Shown: positions 1 to 10,054, counted from the first letter of the stretch. The stretch: 24,715 nucleotides of DNA from Haplomitrium mnioides (GCA_049999725.1 JBNGIS010015790.1:1-24715); one strand, 5' to 3'. Notes: a model not told the origin generated them from the sequence alone. Numbers and translations: made by a program.

Positions 1-131
1 AAAAACTCATACTTTTTACTTTTAAAAAATAACCTTGTTTTTAATGTTTTTTGAATTCAAAAATCACAATTTTTCCCCCAAAAAAAATTTGTGTTCTGAG
101 TAGCCTATTTTTTGTTCAAAGTAGCGGCTAT
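1..131. other. AT-rich unassigned flank
   Basis: AT-rich sequence with short A and T runs. It does not match the rest of the family A LTR, which stops abruptly at about 132. No coding potential or repeat structure is recognised here. It is probably the DNA joined to the LTR after a deletion. Confidence 0.5.
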
Positions 132-210
132 TAAAAGTGACTCACTACCACTTCTTTCACTCATCTCTATTTTCTTATAAATAGCACAACCTTATGCTTG
201 TACTATTACA
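132..210 (-). repeat. A1 3' LTR remnant
   Basis: The minus strand begins TGTAATAGTACAAGCATAAG at 210, the same LTR start seen on the plus strand at 20145. Identity with the A1 5' LTR continues to about 132 and then stops, so only the first ~79 bp of U3 survive. Confidence 0.85.
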
Positions 211-226
211 TAATCCCCGCCTTCTA
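211..226 (-). other. A1 polypurine tract
   Basis: The minus strand reads TAGAAGGCGGGGATTA and is immediately followed by the TG start of the 3' LTR. This is the expected place and composition for the plus-strand primer of reverse transcription. Confidence 0.75.
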
Positions 227-366
227 GTTGATATGTCCTCGTAATTGCTGCAACTTTCAAAAATTTTAATAGCTTCTTGAGCATTCTCAAGATTTGAAGA
301 AGGTTCCTAAGTAGCATCATAAGGTGGATAGCCTTTTCACAAAACCTTGTATTGAACTTATGGATG
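227..366 (-). pseudogene. A1 chromodomain remnant
   Basis: Translating the minus strand downstream of the integrase C-terminus gives a recognisable chromodomain core: YKVL-stop-KGYPPYDAT-stop-EPSSNLENA, then an acidic tail ending IKIFE. In the family the two stop positions are conserved tryptophans (VLWKG and ATWE). Here they read TGA and TAG, each one G-to-A change from TGG. The chromodomain fused to integrase is thought to direct chromovirus insertion to heterochromatin by binding methylated histone H3. A third stop after QGRHP separates it from the main integrase frame. The copy is broken but the domain is clear. Confidence 0.8.
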
Positions 367-1530
367 GCGCCCTTGCTTGATAACTCTTTTTTGCCAAATG
401 CGGTCTATTTGAAATTCTTTATGATCATCAAGAACAATGGCCGAAGGGGGAAGCTGAACACGATTTGGAAAAGAAGATGGACTAGGAACAAAAGGCTTAA
501 GTTTAGATACATGGAACGCATGATGAATCTTCATATGAAGATGAAGATCAAGTTTATAAGCAACGGAAGAAATAACCAGAGAAATAGAGAAAGGACTAAT
601 CCAAGCAGGAGATAACTTACGGACTTGAGTATCTATAGAAAATGGAAGATCGTGAGTGGATAACATAACTTTGTCACCTTAAACATAAGAGCAATCATGA
701 CGACGGCTATTAGCATATTGTTTTTGCCAATTTTGAGCAATAGCAAGATGGTTGCGAGCATCTTGCAAGGAAGAACATAAATGAGACAAAAAAAGTAGAA
801 ATACTTGGAACATTAGAAGAATAAGGAGAAAGCAAACCATCAAAAACAAGAGGATGCTGACCTGAATTAAGAAAGAAAGGAGAAAACCCAATACTTACTT
901 GTTTGGAGTTGTTGTAGGCAAACTTCACAACCGGTAAGAAACTATCCCAATTGGTGTAATGAACATTGATGAATGCGCGAAGCATGTCCTCCACAATGCA
1001 ATTAGCATGCTCCATTTCCCCATCTATTTGTAGATAATAGGTAGTGGACATAGAAAGTTTGGTTCCTAGAAGTTTGAACAACTCTCGCCAAAACTTTCCA
1101 GTGAAACGTGGATCCCTATTAGATATTAACACCTTGGGCATTACGTGATGGCAAAAAATAGTATCAAAGTAAATTTTTGCCAATTGTGGAGCATCCACTA
1201 TATCCACCATTGGTGCTAAATGAATCTGCTTGTTGAGCTTGTCCACAAACACCACAATAACAGTAAACCCATAAGGCGTAGTTGGAAGTGAAGTGACAAG
1301 ATCCAAACTTACATGTTCCCAATGAGCAGTAAGAATTGGTAATGGTTGAAGAAGTCCCGCTGGTTTTTTGATTTGAAGCTTTGTTTCATTGACAACTTTC
1401 ACATGAACGAACACAACCACAAACATCTCGAGCCAAGTTAGACCACCACCAAGTGTGTTGAAGCAACTTTGTAGTTTTATCTACTCCAAGGTGCCTAGAG
1501 ATAAGAATGTCATGTGCTTCTTGTAAACGA
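358..1530 (-). pseudogene. A1 integrase (broken)
   Basis: Three parts are visible in order on the minus strand. The N-terminal HHCC zinc finger (about 1387-1520) has HLGVDKTT and CESC; a stop follows CQ where the A2 copy has Arg (CGA to TGA). The DDE core (about 800-1330) has the first Asp in HVSLDLVTSLP. The second catalytic Asp is replaced by Asn in LISNRDPRF (GAT to AAT), and the Glu region is preserved as DGEMEHAN. The C-terminal module (358-666) contains KLSPAWISPFSI, VAYKLDL and HAFHVSKLKPF, the usual chromovirus sequence before the chromodomain. A frameshift separates core from C-terminal module near 680-800. With one catalytic residue lost it should be inactive. Confidence 0.9.
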
Positions 1531-3135
1531 GCCATTCAAAGCGTATCATCTTGTGGAACATATATTTGATGGCCTTGATAGAGAATACCATCTTGAATGG
1601 AAAAAGAATGATACTCACTATCCTTGACGGCCAATCGTGCTCAAACAAGACTAAAGAAAACATCTTCTTGTAGTTTTTGATGATAACTGTCACTAGTTGC
1701 CTCATCTAAATGTAAGATACTAATGTTGCTCACCTCCATTGTATTCACTCGATGATCTGGCCTTCGTGATCTTCCCATCACTGATGGCGACTTGTCATAT
1801 TTTCCAAATGAATTGATTGTAATAAAGGTTTATGATTTGTGCGTATAAGCACAGGTCTTCCCAAAAGATAATACCTCCACATTTTGGTAGCATAAACCAT
1901 TGCCAATCGCTCTCAGTCCCTTACAAAATAGTTTCTTTCTACCGTATTCAACTGGCATGACACGAAGGCAATTGGATGAAGTCCATCCTCAAACTCTTAT
2001 TGCAAAACTACTCCAATAGCAAAATTAAAAGCATCAAAATAAACTATACAACGTGCTTTTGGATCAAGTGGATGTAGAATGGGACGAGAAGAGATTGCAT
2101 CTTTAAGTTGTTGAAGTGTCACTTGCTCTTTGACGGTCCATTAAAACTTGACCTCTTTGCCTAGCAAATTTGTAAGTGGTGCAACAATATGTGCATAATA
2201 ATGAATGAATCATTGATAGAAGCTTGCCAATCCATTGGAGGCTCTAATGTCCTTTGCCTCTTTTGGTGTTGGCCACTCAGTAATAGCCTTGATTTTCTCC
2301 TCTTTCATCTTTAAACCATTTGCAAACAACTTGTGCCCTAGGTAAGCAACCTCTTGCTTCAAAAATTTTCACTGGGATCTCTTACAATAAAACTTCCAAT
2401 TGCACAATCTTTGCAAAACTTCTTTCAGATGATTGCAATACTCACCTTCTATTTTGCTAAAAATAAGAATGTCATCCAAGAATACCAAAACTGACTTATC
2501 CAATAACCCATCAAAATTCAATGCGTTTGATCCATGAATATGGCTGGAGCATTAGTGAGACAAAATGTAGAGACCTTCCACTCAAAATGTACATACCTCG
2601 TGCAAAAAGCTGTCTTCGGCATATCACTTAGCTTGATGGGAATTTGCCAATAACCACTTCAAAGATCCAACTTGGAAAAAAACCGCGCACCACTCAATTG
2701 ATCCAACAAATCATCAATATGCGGTAAGAGATAGGCATTCTTTACGATTTGCTTGTTCAAACCGTGATAATCAGTACAAAGACAAAATCCACCATCTTTC
2801 TTTGGTACAAGAATACTGGTGCTCCTCAAGGCAAAGTACTATGCTGAATGAAATCCTTTTCAATAAGATCCGTCAAGGTCTTGCAAAGTTCTTCCAACTC
2901 TTGTGGCGACCGCCTATATATAGGCCAATTATACGGAATACTTCTTGGTATCAACTCAATCGGAAAGGGCATTCCACAATCATCTAGTAACCCCTTTGGC
3001 AAATCATCCGGAAACACATCTGAAAACTCCTTCAAAATATCATCAATCATTGAGGTTAGTATAGATTTCCCTCCCTTATTTTTCAAGTCCACAATAGGCT
3101 TGATCCATACAGCAAAGACAAGAAACTCTTGCTCC
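1531..3135 (-). pseudogene. A1 reverse transcriptase and RNase H (broken)
   Basis: The minus strand encodes the Ty3 RT: an entry segment at 2826-3135 (DILKEFSDVFPDDLPKGL, then PIYRRSPQELEEL), VPKKDGGF, then [21 protein letters not shown], and a catalytic box FLDD at about 2470. RNase H follows at about 1740-2150, with the first acidic residue in YFDAFNFAIG (near 2020) and NHKPLLQ downstream. Stops and at least one frameshift interrupt it; a T is missing near 2520 relative to A2, just before the FLDD box. Segment order and motifs match the A2 copy at 20623-22075 closely, so the two are clearly one family. Confidence 0.9.
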
Positions 3136-3179
3136 ACCAAATTAACATGTTGAATAAATTTAGACTTCTTCACCAACGG

Positions 3180-3600
3180 TGTCAAACACCCTAAAAGAAA
3201 TTTCTTACCTTGTAAGGTAACTTGAATTTGTCGTTTTGCCCAATCAAATTGACCGGATCAATCTTTAAGCCAAGACAATCCTAAAATGATGTCATATTAT
3301 ACACGTGCAATAACAAATTGCATAGATTTTGTATACACTTTTCCAATCCTTAGAAGGAATGGCTTTTGAGAGCAAAACTCGTTACGCTTTTAGCCATTAG
3401 CCATAGTCACAACAATCCCCTTGATAGGCCTGTATTTTGCTTTTATTATCTTAGCAAAGCGCAATGACATAAAATTTTCAGAGCTCCCACTATCCACCAA
3501 TATTCTACAAGAGTGCTACTCAATCATACCATCAAGATGAAACAAGATACCTTAGATTCTTGTTGGAATTTTAATTCTATTAGAGCTAGCAAAGTTTTCA
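3180..3600 (-). pseudogene. A1 aspartic protease (broken)
   Basis: The retropepsin active site is visible on the minus strand at about 3475-3502 as ILVDSGSSENF, with the catalytic D-S-G. It is followed by SLRFAKIIKAKYRPIKG and a downstream DIILGLSWL segment that corresponds to the second conserved block. Stops occur around it, including one just after VTMANG. It lies between gag and RT with no separate start, as expected for a single Gag-Pol frame in this clade. Confidence 0.8.
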
Positions 3601-4199
3601 ATACGCTATTTGAATGGTTGAGGACGAGATCTAGCCTATATAGCAGTAAGTAATGAGCCATGCTGCTCTGCCATACGCATTGCTTCCTCTAATTGAGTAG
3701 GCTCTCTCATAGTAACTTCTATTCTCGTGCGAGGCTTCAATCTCCAAACAAAGCGGTCCAATGCTTCTTCTTCTCTTATATCAGGAATTTGCATAATTGT
3801 ATCTTGAAAATGTGTCACATAGCTTCTTACTGTACCAAGTTGCTTCGATTCGGCCAATCGATCTCTTGCTACTTTTGAAGCATTTACAACCCTGAATCTT
3901 GAAATCATGGCTTCTTTGAACTCACACCAAGAAATAAGAGGAGCAACAAATCCACGTTGTGCTTGTTCTATTTGATATCTCCACCAAGTTTTTGCAACTC
4001 CTGCTAATTGGCTTGCCACAAATAGAATTTGTTGACTATCCTCTCTAATGTTTGTAGCTTCAAAATATTGTTCACAATCAAAGATGAAGTTCTCACAAGC
4101 ACCACAAACCACCTTTCCATCATATGCTTTTGGCGTTAGAAATCGCCTATAACTCTCTTCTTTTCAAAACATTGCCCTTTCTTTCATTCCATGTAACTT
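3601..4199 (-). pseudogene. A1 Gag capsid-like protein (broken)
   Basis: An open stretch at 3636-4112 carries the plant retrotransposon Gag signature: FIFDCEQYFEATN, AGVAKTWWRY, ISWCEFKEAMISRF and RLAESKQLGTVRSYVTHF. Upstream, a likely start MKER lies near 4184, followed by an in-frame stop and then FLTPKAYDGK. I see no CCHC zinc knuckle before the protease; only about 40 codons with several stops separate the two, so either a knuckle is absent from the family or it has been lost. Gag would assemble the cytoplasmic virus-like particle. Confidence 0.85.
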
Positions 4200-4216
4200 A
4201 CCACCAAAAAAAACCA

Positions 4217-4230
4217 TGGCTCTGATACCA
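4217..4230 (-). other. A1 primer binding site, tRNA-iMet type
   Basis: The minus strand reads TGGTATCAGAGCCA, complementary to the 3' end of plant initiator methionine tRNA. It lies one base from the 5' LTR end. The same site is present in A2 at 20586-20599. Confidence 0.9.
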
Positions 4231-4231
4231 A

Positions 4232-4603
4232 TGTAAAAGAATCTCAAACACCAAATCCAAATGAGTTAGAACTCATAGTGAACTCTAATAGAGTTTTTCA
4301 ACCAAAGGCAACTCAAGGTCCAAACTAAGACCAAGAGTGCAAGCAAAAGCCAAGCAACTAGAAAACCCAAGTGATTCGAGAGGAACTCCAGAATGAGGAG
4401 TGGGGCTAAGAAACCCTTCTATTTATACAAGAGAAGAGGGTGTCATCCCTCTTTCTTCACTTACAAGTCACTTCTAATTTCAGCCCTAAAGGTGACTCTT
4501 TACCAAAAGTGACTTCAAAGTAAAGTAATCCAATCTTAACCATAAAAGTGACTCACTACCACTTCCTTCACTCCTCTCTATTTTCTTATAAATAGCACAA
4601 CAT
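4232..4603 (-). repeat. A1 5' LTR (first ~20 bp missing)
   Basis: This 372-bp region matches the A2 LTR (20145-20584) in reverse. It ends ...TTTTACA next to the primer site. Its outer start is not the expected TGTAATAGTACAAGC: from 4604 the sequence instead matches the family B LTR start. It carries one copy of the 44-bp U3 unit that is duplicated in A2. Confidence 0.85.
4430..4437 (-). promoter_or_regulatory. TATA box of A1 LTR
   Basis: TATAAATA on the minus strand, followed by a G+A-containing stretch. The equivalent motif is at 20393-20400 in A2. It is the likely Pol II core promoter defining the U3/R boundary about 30 bp downstream. Confidence 0.55.
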
Positions 4604-5552
4604 TAGCATTGGGACTATGTCACCACATTATCCCCCTCTTCCACTGCGCAGTAACCTTGCAAGCCTATCGCGAGATATACTTCTTGACCAGGGCTCCATT
4701 CACCCTAGTCTCCAAAGGCTCTCCACTCAATGTCAACAGATCCAAGGATCCATTACCATGAACTCTTTTGATTATATATGGCCCCATCCACCTCACATGT
4801 AGCTTCGTTGGGAATTTAATATATCGGCTATCATATAATAGGACCAAGTCTCCTTTGCTGTAATCAATCTTCTTCAGCTGTTCATCGAACTAGTCTTTTC
4901 TCTTGTTATGCACTCTCTTTGTTTTTGCAGAGCCAACAATCGGTACTCTTTCAGTTTAATTTAATCCATCATTTTGTTTTGCCAATTGTCCACTTCAAGT
5001 AGATGTTTTGATTCATTGACCCTCATGGTTTGAACCTCCCATTCCACTGGTGTCACTATTTTCATGCCAATAAACCAAATAAAAAGGTGTCTGCCTCATG
5101 GTCATCTTCTCTGCAGTCATGTGTGCCCACAGGGCCAAAAAAAGTTTTTCATCCTAGTACCCTGCATGTGTTGTAGTAATTTTGTTAAGGATCTTGCACA
5201 ACAGTCCATTAGTCTTCTCAGTGTGCCCATTACATTTGGGATTATAAGGAGAGGTTTTACGATGCTTAATCATGTGAATATCAATGAGGAGTCAAATCAT
5301 CCCATTCAAAAAGTATGTCCCACGGTCACTAACAAGTTCCACATGGTAGCCAAACTGTGTGATAATGTGATCAAAAAGAAATTTGGCCACCACCGGTTCA
5401 TCATCCTTTTTAGTCGTCGCTGCGTCTACTTACTTAGTTGGCATAGTTGATGCAAACCAGTATGTATTGATTTTTGTAGTATCGTGTCGTTGGAGAAATA
5501 GGTCCCACAAAGTCTGTTCCCCATTTCTCAAATGGGGCCAAGGGCAAAATAT
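4604..5552 (-). pseudogene. B1: 3' end of a family B Ty3/gypsy element (integrase C-terminal half)
   Basis: On the minus strand this holds the distal part of integrase, a polypurine tract (about 4628-4643) and the first ~24 bp of the LTR (starting TGTGGTGACATAG at 4627). The C-terminal module is open at 4665-4847 with LLYDSRYIKFPTKLHVRWMG and PYIIKRVHGNGSLDLL, typical of the SH3-like integrase tail of non-chromoviral plant Ty3 elements. In the core, the second catalytic Asp is intact here as LVSDRG (near 5320), unlike in B2 and B3. The piece is cut at about 5552 within the integrase core and joined to the B2 LTR. On its other side the LTR is cut after ~24 bp and joined to A1. Confidence 0.85.
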
Positions 5553-5938
5553 TTAATTTAATTTTTTTTCTTATTATTATTTTTATTCTCATTTCATTTT
5601 ATTTTGAAGCCCAAAATGATTCTTAATTTTATTGGCCTCTCCCAAGAGAACTCTTTTTTCTTACCTTGGCTAATGTACCGTTGTGATTCTCCAACAGAAT
5701 GATTCTCTAACCAAAAAACATACCCAAGACCCTCGAACAATATTGAGGCAACATCCTATTTGATCCTTGTAACTTCATACACACAATAGGAAGAATACGA
5801 GTGCGTAAAATCCTCAAGTTCTTATATAAGCCAAATAGCTTCTAATTTGATGTGTGCGCCATTCTTCAACTAATCACACTGCAACATTGGCTCATTAAGT
5901 TGAATTGTTCTTCCCAGCACTAGGATCATATCACCACA
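5553..5938 (-). repeat. B2 3' LTR, truncated
   Basis: It begins TGTGGTGATATG on the minus strand at 5938, directly after the polypurine tract. It is homologous base by base to 14920-15306 beside B3. It contains a TATA box at 5822-5829 and several AATAAA motifs near 5570-5605, and ends in an AT-rich stretch where the ATT microsatellite lies in the B3 counterpart. The match to the LTR ends at about 5553, where B1 integrase begins. A 3' untranslated region is the alternative to an LTR. Confidence 0.65.
5822..5829 (-). promoter_or_regulatory. TATA-like box in family B LTR
   Basis: The minus strand reads TTATATAAG about 110 bp inside the LTR. In the B3 counterpart (near 15190) it reads GATATAAG, so the motif is damaged there. 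Position and sequence suggest a Pol II core promoter; this is not proven. Confidence 0.4.
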
Positions 5939-5957
5939 TTAGCCACCTCCTCCATTG
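5939..5957 (-). other. B2 polypurine tract
   Basis: The minus strand reads ATGGAGGAGGTGGCTAA and is followed immediately by the LTR start TG. The same position is purine-rich in B1 (4628-4643, GGAAGAGGGGGATAA) and B3 (15307-15325), which fixes the LTR boundary for the family. Confidence 0.65.
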
Positions 5958-6995
5958 CGCAACGACCTCGCAAGCCTATCACGAGATATACTTCTTGACT
6001 CGGGCTCCATTCACTCTAGTCTCCAAAGGCTCTCAACTCAATGTCAACAGATCCAAGGATCCATTACCATGAACTCATTTGATTACATATGGCCCTATCC
6101 ACCTCACGTGTAGCTTCCTTGGGAATTTAATATACCGGATATCATATAATAGGACCAGGTTCCCTTTGTTGTAATCAATCTTCTTTAATTGTTCATCAAA
6201 CTAGTCATTTCTCTTACCATGCACTCTCTTAGTTTCCTGCAGAGCCAACAATCGATCATTTTCTAGTTTAATTAAATCCATCATTTGTTTTGCAGACTGT
6301 CCGCTTCAAGTAGACATTTTGATTCGTTGACCCTCATGGTATGAACCTTCTATTCCGCTGGTGTCACTATCTGCATGCCAGAATAGAGTTTCTCATCCCA
6401 ATCCCCTGCATGGGCTGTAGTAATTTTGTTAAGGATATTGAATAACATTCCATTAGTCCTCTCAGTGTGCTAATTACATTTGAGATTATAAGAAGAGGTT
6501 TTACGATGCTTAATCATGTGAATATTAGTAAGGAGTTGAGTCACCCCATTCAAAAAGTGTGTCCCACATTCACTAGCAAGTTCTACAAGGCAGACAAACC
6601 GTGTAATAATGTGATCAAAAAGAAATTTAGCCACCACCAGTTCATCATCCTTTTTATTCGTTGATGCAAACCAATATGTATCAATTTTTGTGGTATCACG
6701 TCACTGGAGAAATAGGCCCCACAAAGTCTATTCCCCATTTCTCAAATTGGGCCAAGGGAAAAATAGAAACCAAAGGCCAATTTGATGAACTAGTAGGTTT
6801 ACCAACTCGTTGACAAGGATTGCACTTCTTGATGTACTATGTTGCATCCTTGTATATCTTGGGCCACCAATAGCCTGCAGCTAGAACTTTGGCTACTGTA
6901 TTTCTCATCACGTAGTCCCCTCTCACTTGATTGTCATGAAGTACTGCAAGTACCTTCTTCACTTCTGGTTCCTCCAAACAACGTCATAATGTTAA
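5958..6995 (-). pseudogene. B2 integrase (broken)
   Basis: This is homologous to B1 4644-5552 and B3 15326-16440 across the C-terminal module, core and N-terminal zinc region. It is more decayed than either: the second catalytic Asp is changed (LASECG where B1 has LVSDRG, near 6570). About 75 bp are missing near 6382 between GCATGCC and AGAATAG, and about 30 bp near 6662. No open frame longer than about 60 codons remains on the sense strand. It has no chromodomain, in contrast to family A. Confidence 0.85.
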
Positions 6996-7007
6996 ATTTA
7001 GACCATG

Positions 7008-8530
7008 TCAATACAAGACCTCTTTATAGATTGTATAGAGAGTAGCCTTGTGTTGAAATACTGCCCTCTTCTTTAGTTGTTGGTTGGGTAGTTGACCAGT
7101 CTGTAAATAACTCCAGATCTCTGTATACCATGATATATAAGAACAATCTCCCTCCACTGCAAAAAGCTCCTCATCTACGAACTGATCGGACTGGTCCTCT
7201 TCAACTAGAGATCCTTGAAGCTTAGATAGAAAATGAGCATTTTGATGGGTCTTCCTCGGTCTCACGTCCACTTTGAAATCAAACTCTTGAAGAAGTAGCA
7301 TTGAGCGGGCAATCCTTCCTGATAAATCTGGTTTATTGACCATGTAACTCAATAAATTATGGTCCACATGAAAAACCAATTGGTAGCCTAGCAAGTAGTG
7401 TCTGAATTTTCTCACATAGTAGACCATCCCCAAGGCCTCCTTCTCTATCACTGAGTTCTTGATTGGCATATTAAATGGGTTGGTTCTTATTAGCTTGACC
7501 TTTCTAGCTAAGGACACTTCTTATTGCATGGGAGGACACATCCATATACACGTGGAACTTACGTGTCCAATCTGGCGGCTGCAAGAGAAGCGCTATCATT
7601 AAGAAATTCTTGAGCTTATCAAACACCTCATGTTTAGCTTCTCCCCAACTGTACATTTGTTCTTTTATTCAACAACTCGGTAAGGAGGGCAGCCATCCAT
7701 GCATAATCAACCATGAATCTTTGATAATAACCAGGAGCTCCTAAGAACTCTCTGACCGCAGTGAGATCTTTAGATGGTGAGAAGGCCACAATGACCTTCA
7801 CTTTTTTTGCATCCACTTCAATCCCACGCTGAGACACTCGATGCCCCAATAACACACTTTCTGTCATTGCAAAGAACTACTTTTTTGGTGCAGCCCTAGC
7901 TATTCCCATCTACAGTGATCAAAAGGTTTTTTTAAATGCTCTAGATGATCCTTCTTATCTCTATAAACACATAAATCATCCCAAAATATCTCCACAAACT
8001 CCCTCAAATATGGCTCAAAAATATTTGTCATAACCTTTTGAAACATAGCAGGGGCATTACAAAGACCAAATGGCATCACATTACAAGCAAAAGTGCCCCA
8101 ATCTGTCATGAAGGTGGTCTTAGATTTGTCGTATGGATGGATAGCCATGTGGTTGTATCCAAAGAACCTATCTAGAAACGAATAGTACTCCTTCCCAGCT
8201 ACTTGATCCAAAATTATGTCATTAAAGAGTAATGGGAAAAAGTCGTTTTTAGTGGCCATGATTAACTTTTTGAAATCGTAGCAGACCCATATTTTCTTAT
8301 TCTTTTTCATAACAATCACGATTGGGAACACCCACTTGCTATAATATATAGGATAAATAAATCATGCCTTAAGCAGGTTATCAAGTTCTTCCTTCACCAG
8401 TAGGGAATACTTAAGGTTTAGCCTGTATTGATGTTGCCTCACTGGGGTATCATCCTCCTTAATATAGATCTTGTTCTCACACAGCTTAGAAGGAATCCCC
8501 TTCAGGTCTCTATAGCTCCATGCAAACACA
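7008..8530 (-). pseudogene. B2 reverse transcriptase and RNase H (broken)
   Basis: RT is open at 7900-8331. It contains KKNKKIWVCYDFKKL, the palm segment with FLDRFFGYNHMAIHP, then MPFGLCNAPAMFQKVM and the catalytic box written FWDD in EIFWDDLCVY. The connection domain (7634-7867) has LGHRVSQRGIEVDAKKV and REFLGAPGYYQRFMVDYAW. RNase H is at 7008-7517 with HVDHNLLSYM and DVRPRKTHQNAHFLSKL; its first catalytic segment (near 7560) is disrupted by stops. The open pieces lie in different frames, so no functional polyprotein is made. The FWDD box is shared with B3. Confidence 0.9.
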
Positions 8531-8562
8531 TCAATGTATTCCTATAACATCAAAGTATACTT

Positions 8563-9835
8563 CTATAATTCTGGTCTTGTAATATTTACCCCAACTAGCA
8601 ATTCCTTCTTTTCTTCCTTTGTTCCTCCCACTGGTCTCCTTTGTTGGTCATATGTCAGCCCTTGTGCTGGATATATTCTCTCCATGGGTCGCCCTCTCCT
8701 TGATTGCACCACATATACAATATAATAGTCCCACCCCTCATCATAAGAGCTTGCTCTGGTGTCTCTTCCACCCAATAAGCAAGTGGTCTTGGATATCGAG
8801 CGGGTTGTAAAGGTGCCCAACAATTTGATTCCATATGTCCTTGTTTTCTTCACCTTGTACACCATAGGCTCTCTTGGAATTCGGTTGTTGTTCTCCTTTT
8901 AGATGCCCAAAGAGCCTGCCTAATTTGTAGCTTCTCCATCTGACAATTAAGGTGATCCAACTTCTGTTGGGTCTTAACTTCAAGAGCATGCTTAGGTGGA
9001 TTTTTCTTCTTAGATTTATCAAAGGGGTTCAAATGAAGAACTATTGGTCTCAGAGCTGCTACTAGTCTCAATAGAGAGTTTTAAACCTACGGGTATACCG
9101 CCGCACTGACTCCTTGGTTTTCTTTCGAATATGAGCCAACTTCTTCAGGGAATTTTTAGAGTAAGCTGCTCCTCTAAATTTTGCAATCAGATCTGCTTTC
9201 AATTCAGCCCATGTAGTAGGTGGGGTTGGCAGATTTGAATACCACACTAGGGGTTAACTCCTCAATAGTGCCCTCACTAATCTGAGACGGTATGCATCTA
9301 AGGCCTCTCCATTAGCCTCAGATATATTTTCAAACTCTTTAGTCCAAGTATCCACATCTTCATGATCCTTCTCTTTGAAATTCAGATACTTCAATTTGCT
9401 TCTACGGTTCTGAGGAACCGGATTGGCCATCGCTGGAAACAGAACAATTGGTGTTGCACCTCTTCCCAATACAATACTTGGTACATCTGATACAGGTGCA
9501 AGTGAAGGACCGCTCCGTAGAGCACTATGAGATGTGGCTGAATTTTTAGAAGAAGAAGGAGAAGGAGACGACGAAGAAGAAGAAGAAAAAGATGGTAGGT
9601 TAAGTTTAGGAAAGGAGGTTAATCCTATAATACCCCCTGGATCAGTGATGTTAGACTACTGAAATGGAAAGGGTGGTGACTTAGGTTCAGAAGGCTGCAC
9701 TGGTCTCTCTAAATTCTTTCCACTGCCTCCAGCCTCTACCTCCTTAGATTTTAACTTGAACTTCTCTCGCCTTTCCAGCCTTATCTCTCTTTCTTTCCTT
9801 TGTCTCTCTTTCTCTTCTTTTGAAATTTCAGGCAT
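8563..9835 (-). pseudogene. B2 Gag with internal deletions
   Basis: The probable start ATG is at 9833-9835 on the minus strand, opening MPEISKEEKERQRKE, a strongly basic and acidic coiled-coil-like N-terminus. A stop (TAG) replaces a Trp codon that B3 still has, near 9655. A serine tract is encoded by (TCT)-rich sequence at about 9545-9595. The capsid-like region at 9254-9469 has LNFKEKDHEDVDTWTKEF. About 0.27 kb of gag is missing near 9075 relative to B3. The first CCHC knuckle is damaged: its second Cys is a stop. At 8629-8633 the sequence jumps from gag straight to the region just before RT. Confidence 0.8.
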
Positions 9836-10036
9836 TCACATACCCCCTCTATTCTAAATGCTTCAAGTTATATCTCTCACATTATTTCTTAGTTTTTTTA
9901 AATTTTGTTTTTCTTTATTTTATTTTATTTTAGTTTTTTTTCTATGCTTTCTACAAACTGAAATGGACAAAACAGAATAGCACAAATAAATAAATTAGCA
10001 GATTTTTAACATATCCACTCAACACTCTAGGTTAGA
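9836..10036 (-). other. B2 untranslated leader
   Basis: A-rich on the minus strand (T runs on plus at about 9890-9945). It separates the primer binding site from the gag ATG. No ORF or structured element is recognised. Confidence 0.6.
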
Positions 10037-10054
10037 TCCACGGCAACGGCGCCA
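10037..10054 (-). other. B2 primer binding site, tRNA-Asp type
   Basis: The minus strand reads TGGCGCCGTTGCCGTGGA. This differs by one base from the TGGCGCCGTTGCCGGGGA site known from Athila/Tat-type elements and complementary to the tRNA-Asp 3' end. It marks the 5' end of the B2 internal region, so an LTR should end within about 10 bp above it. Confidence 0.85.

Larger units (their letters stand above)
132..4603 (-). mobile_element. A1: decayed Ty3/gypsy chromovirus
   Basis: Read on the minus strand, the order is 5' LTR (4232-4603), Met-tRNA primer site, gag, protease, RT, RNase H, integrase, chromodomain, polypurine tract and a 3' LTR stub (132-210). This is the canonical Ty3/gypsy order, and the C-terminal chromodomain places it among plant chromoviruses; the compact size suggests a Reina-like clade, which is inference. 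Over the 58 bp where its two LTRs overlap (133-190 against 4545-4602) I count 2 mismatches. Both LTRs are truncated: the 5' LTR lacks about its first 20 bp and the 3' LTR retains only about 79 bp. No flanking target duplication can therefore be checked. Every coding domain carries stops or frameshifts, so the copy is non-autonomous. Confidence 0.9.

Noticed and set aside
4217-4230. Possible tRNA gene because of similarity to tRNA 3' ends (also 10037-10054 and 20586-20599)
   Set aside because: Only 14-18 bp complementary to tRNA 3' ends, each positioned beside an LTR end; these are primer binding sites, not genes.
5064-5450. Plus-strand 128-aa open frame, with similar ones at 6467-6664 and 15902-16138
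   Set aside because: All three are antisense to the family B integrase core and are similar only because the underlying integrase sequence is repeated.
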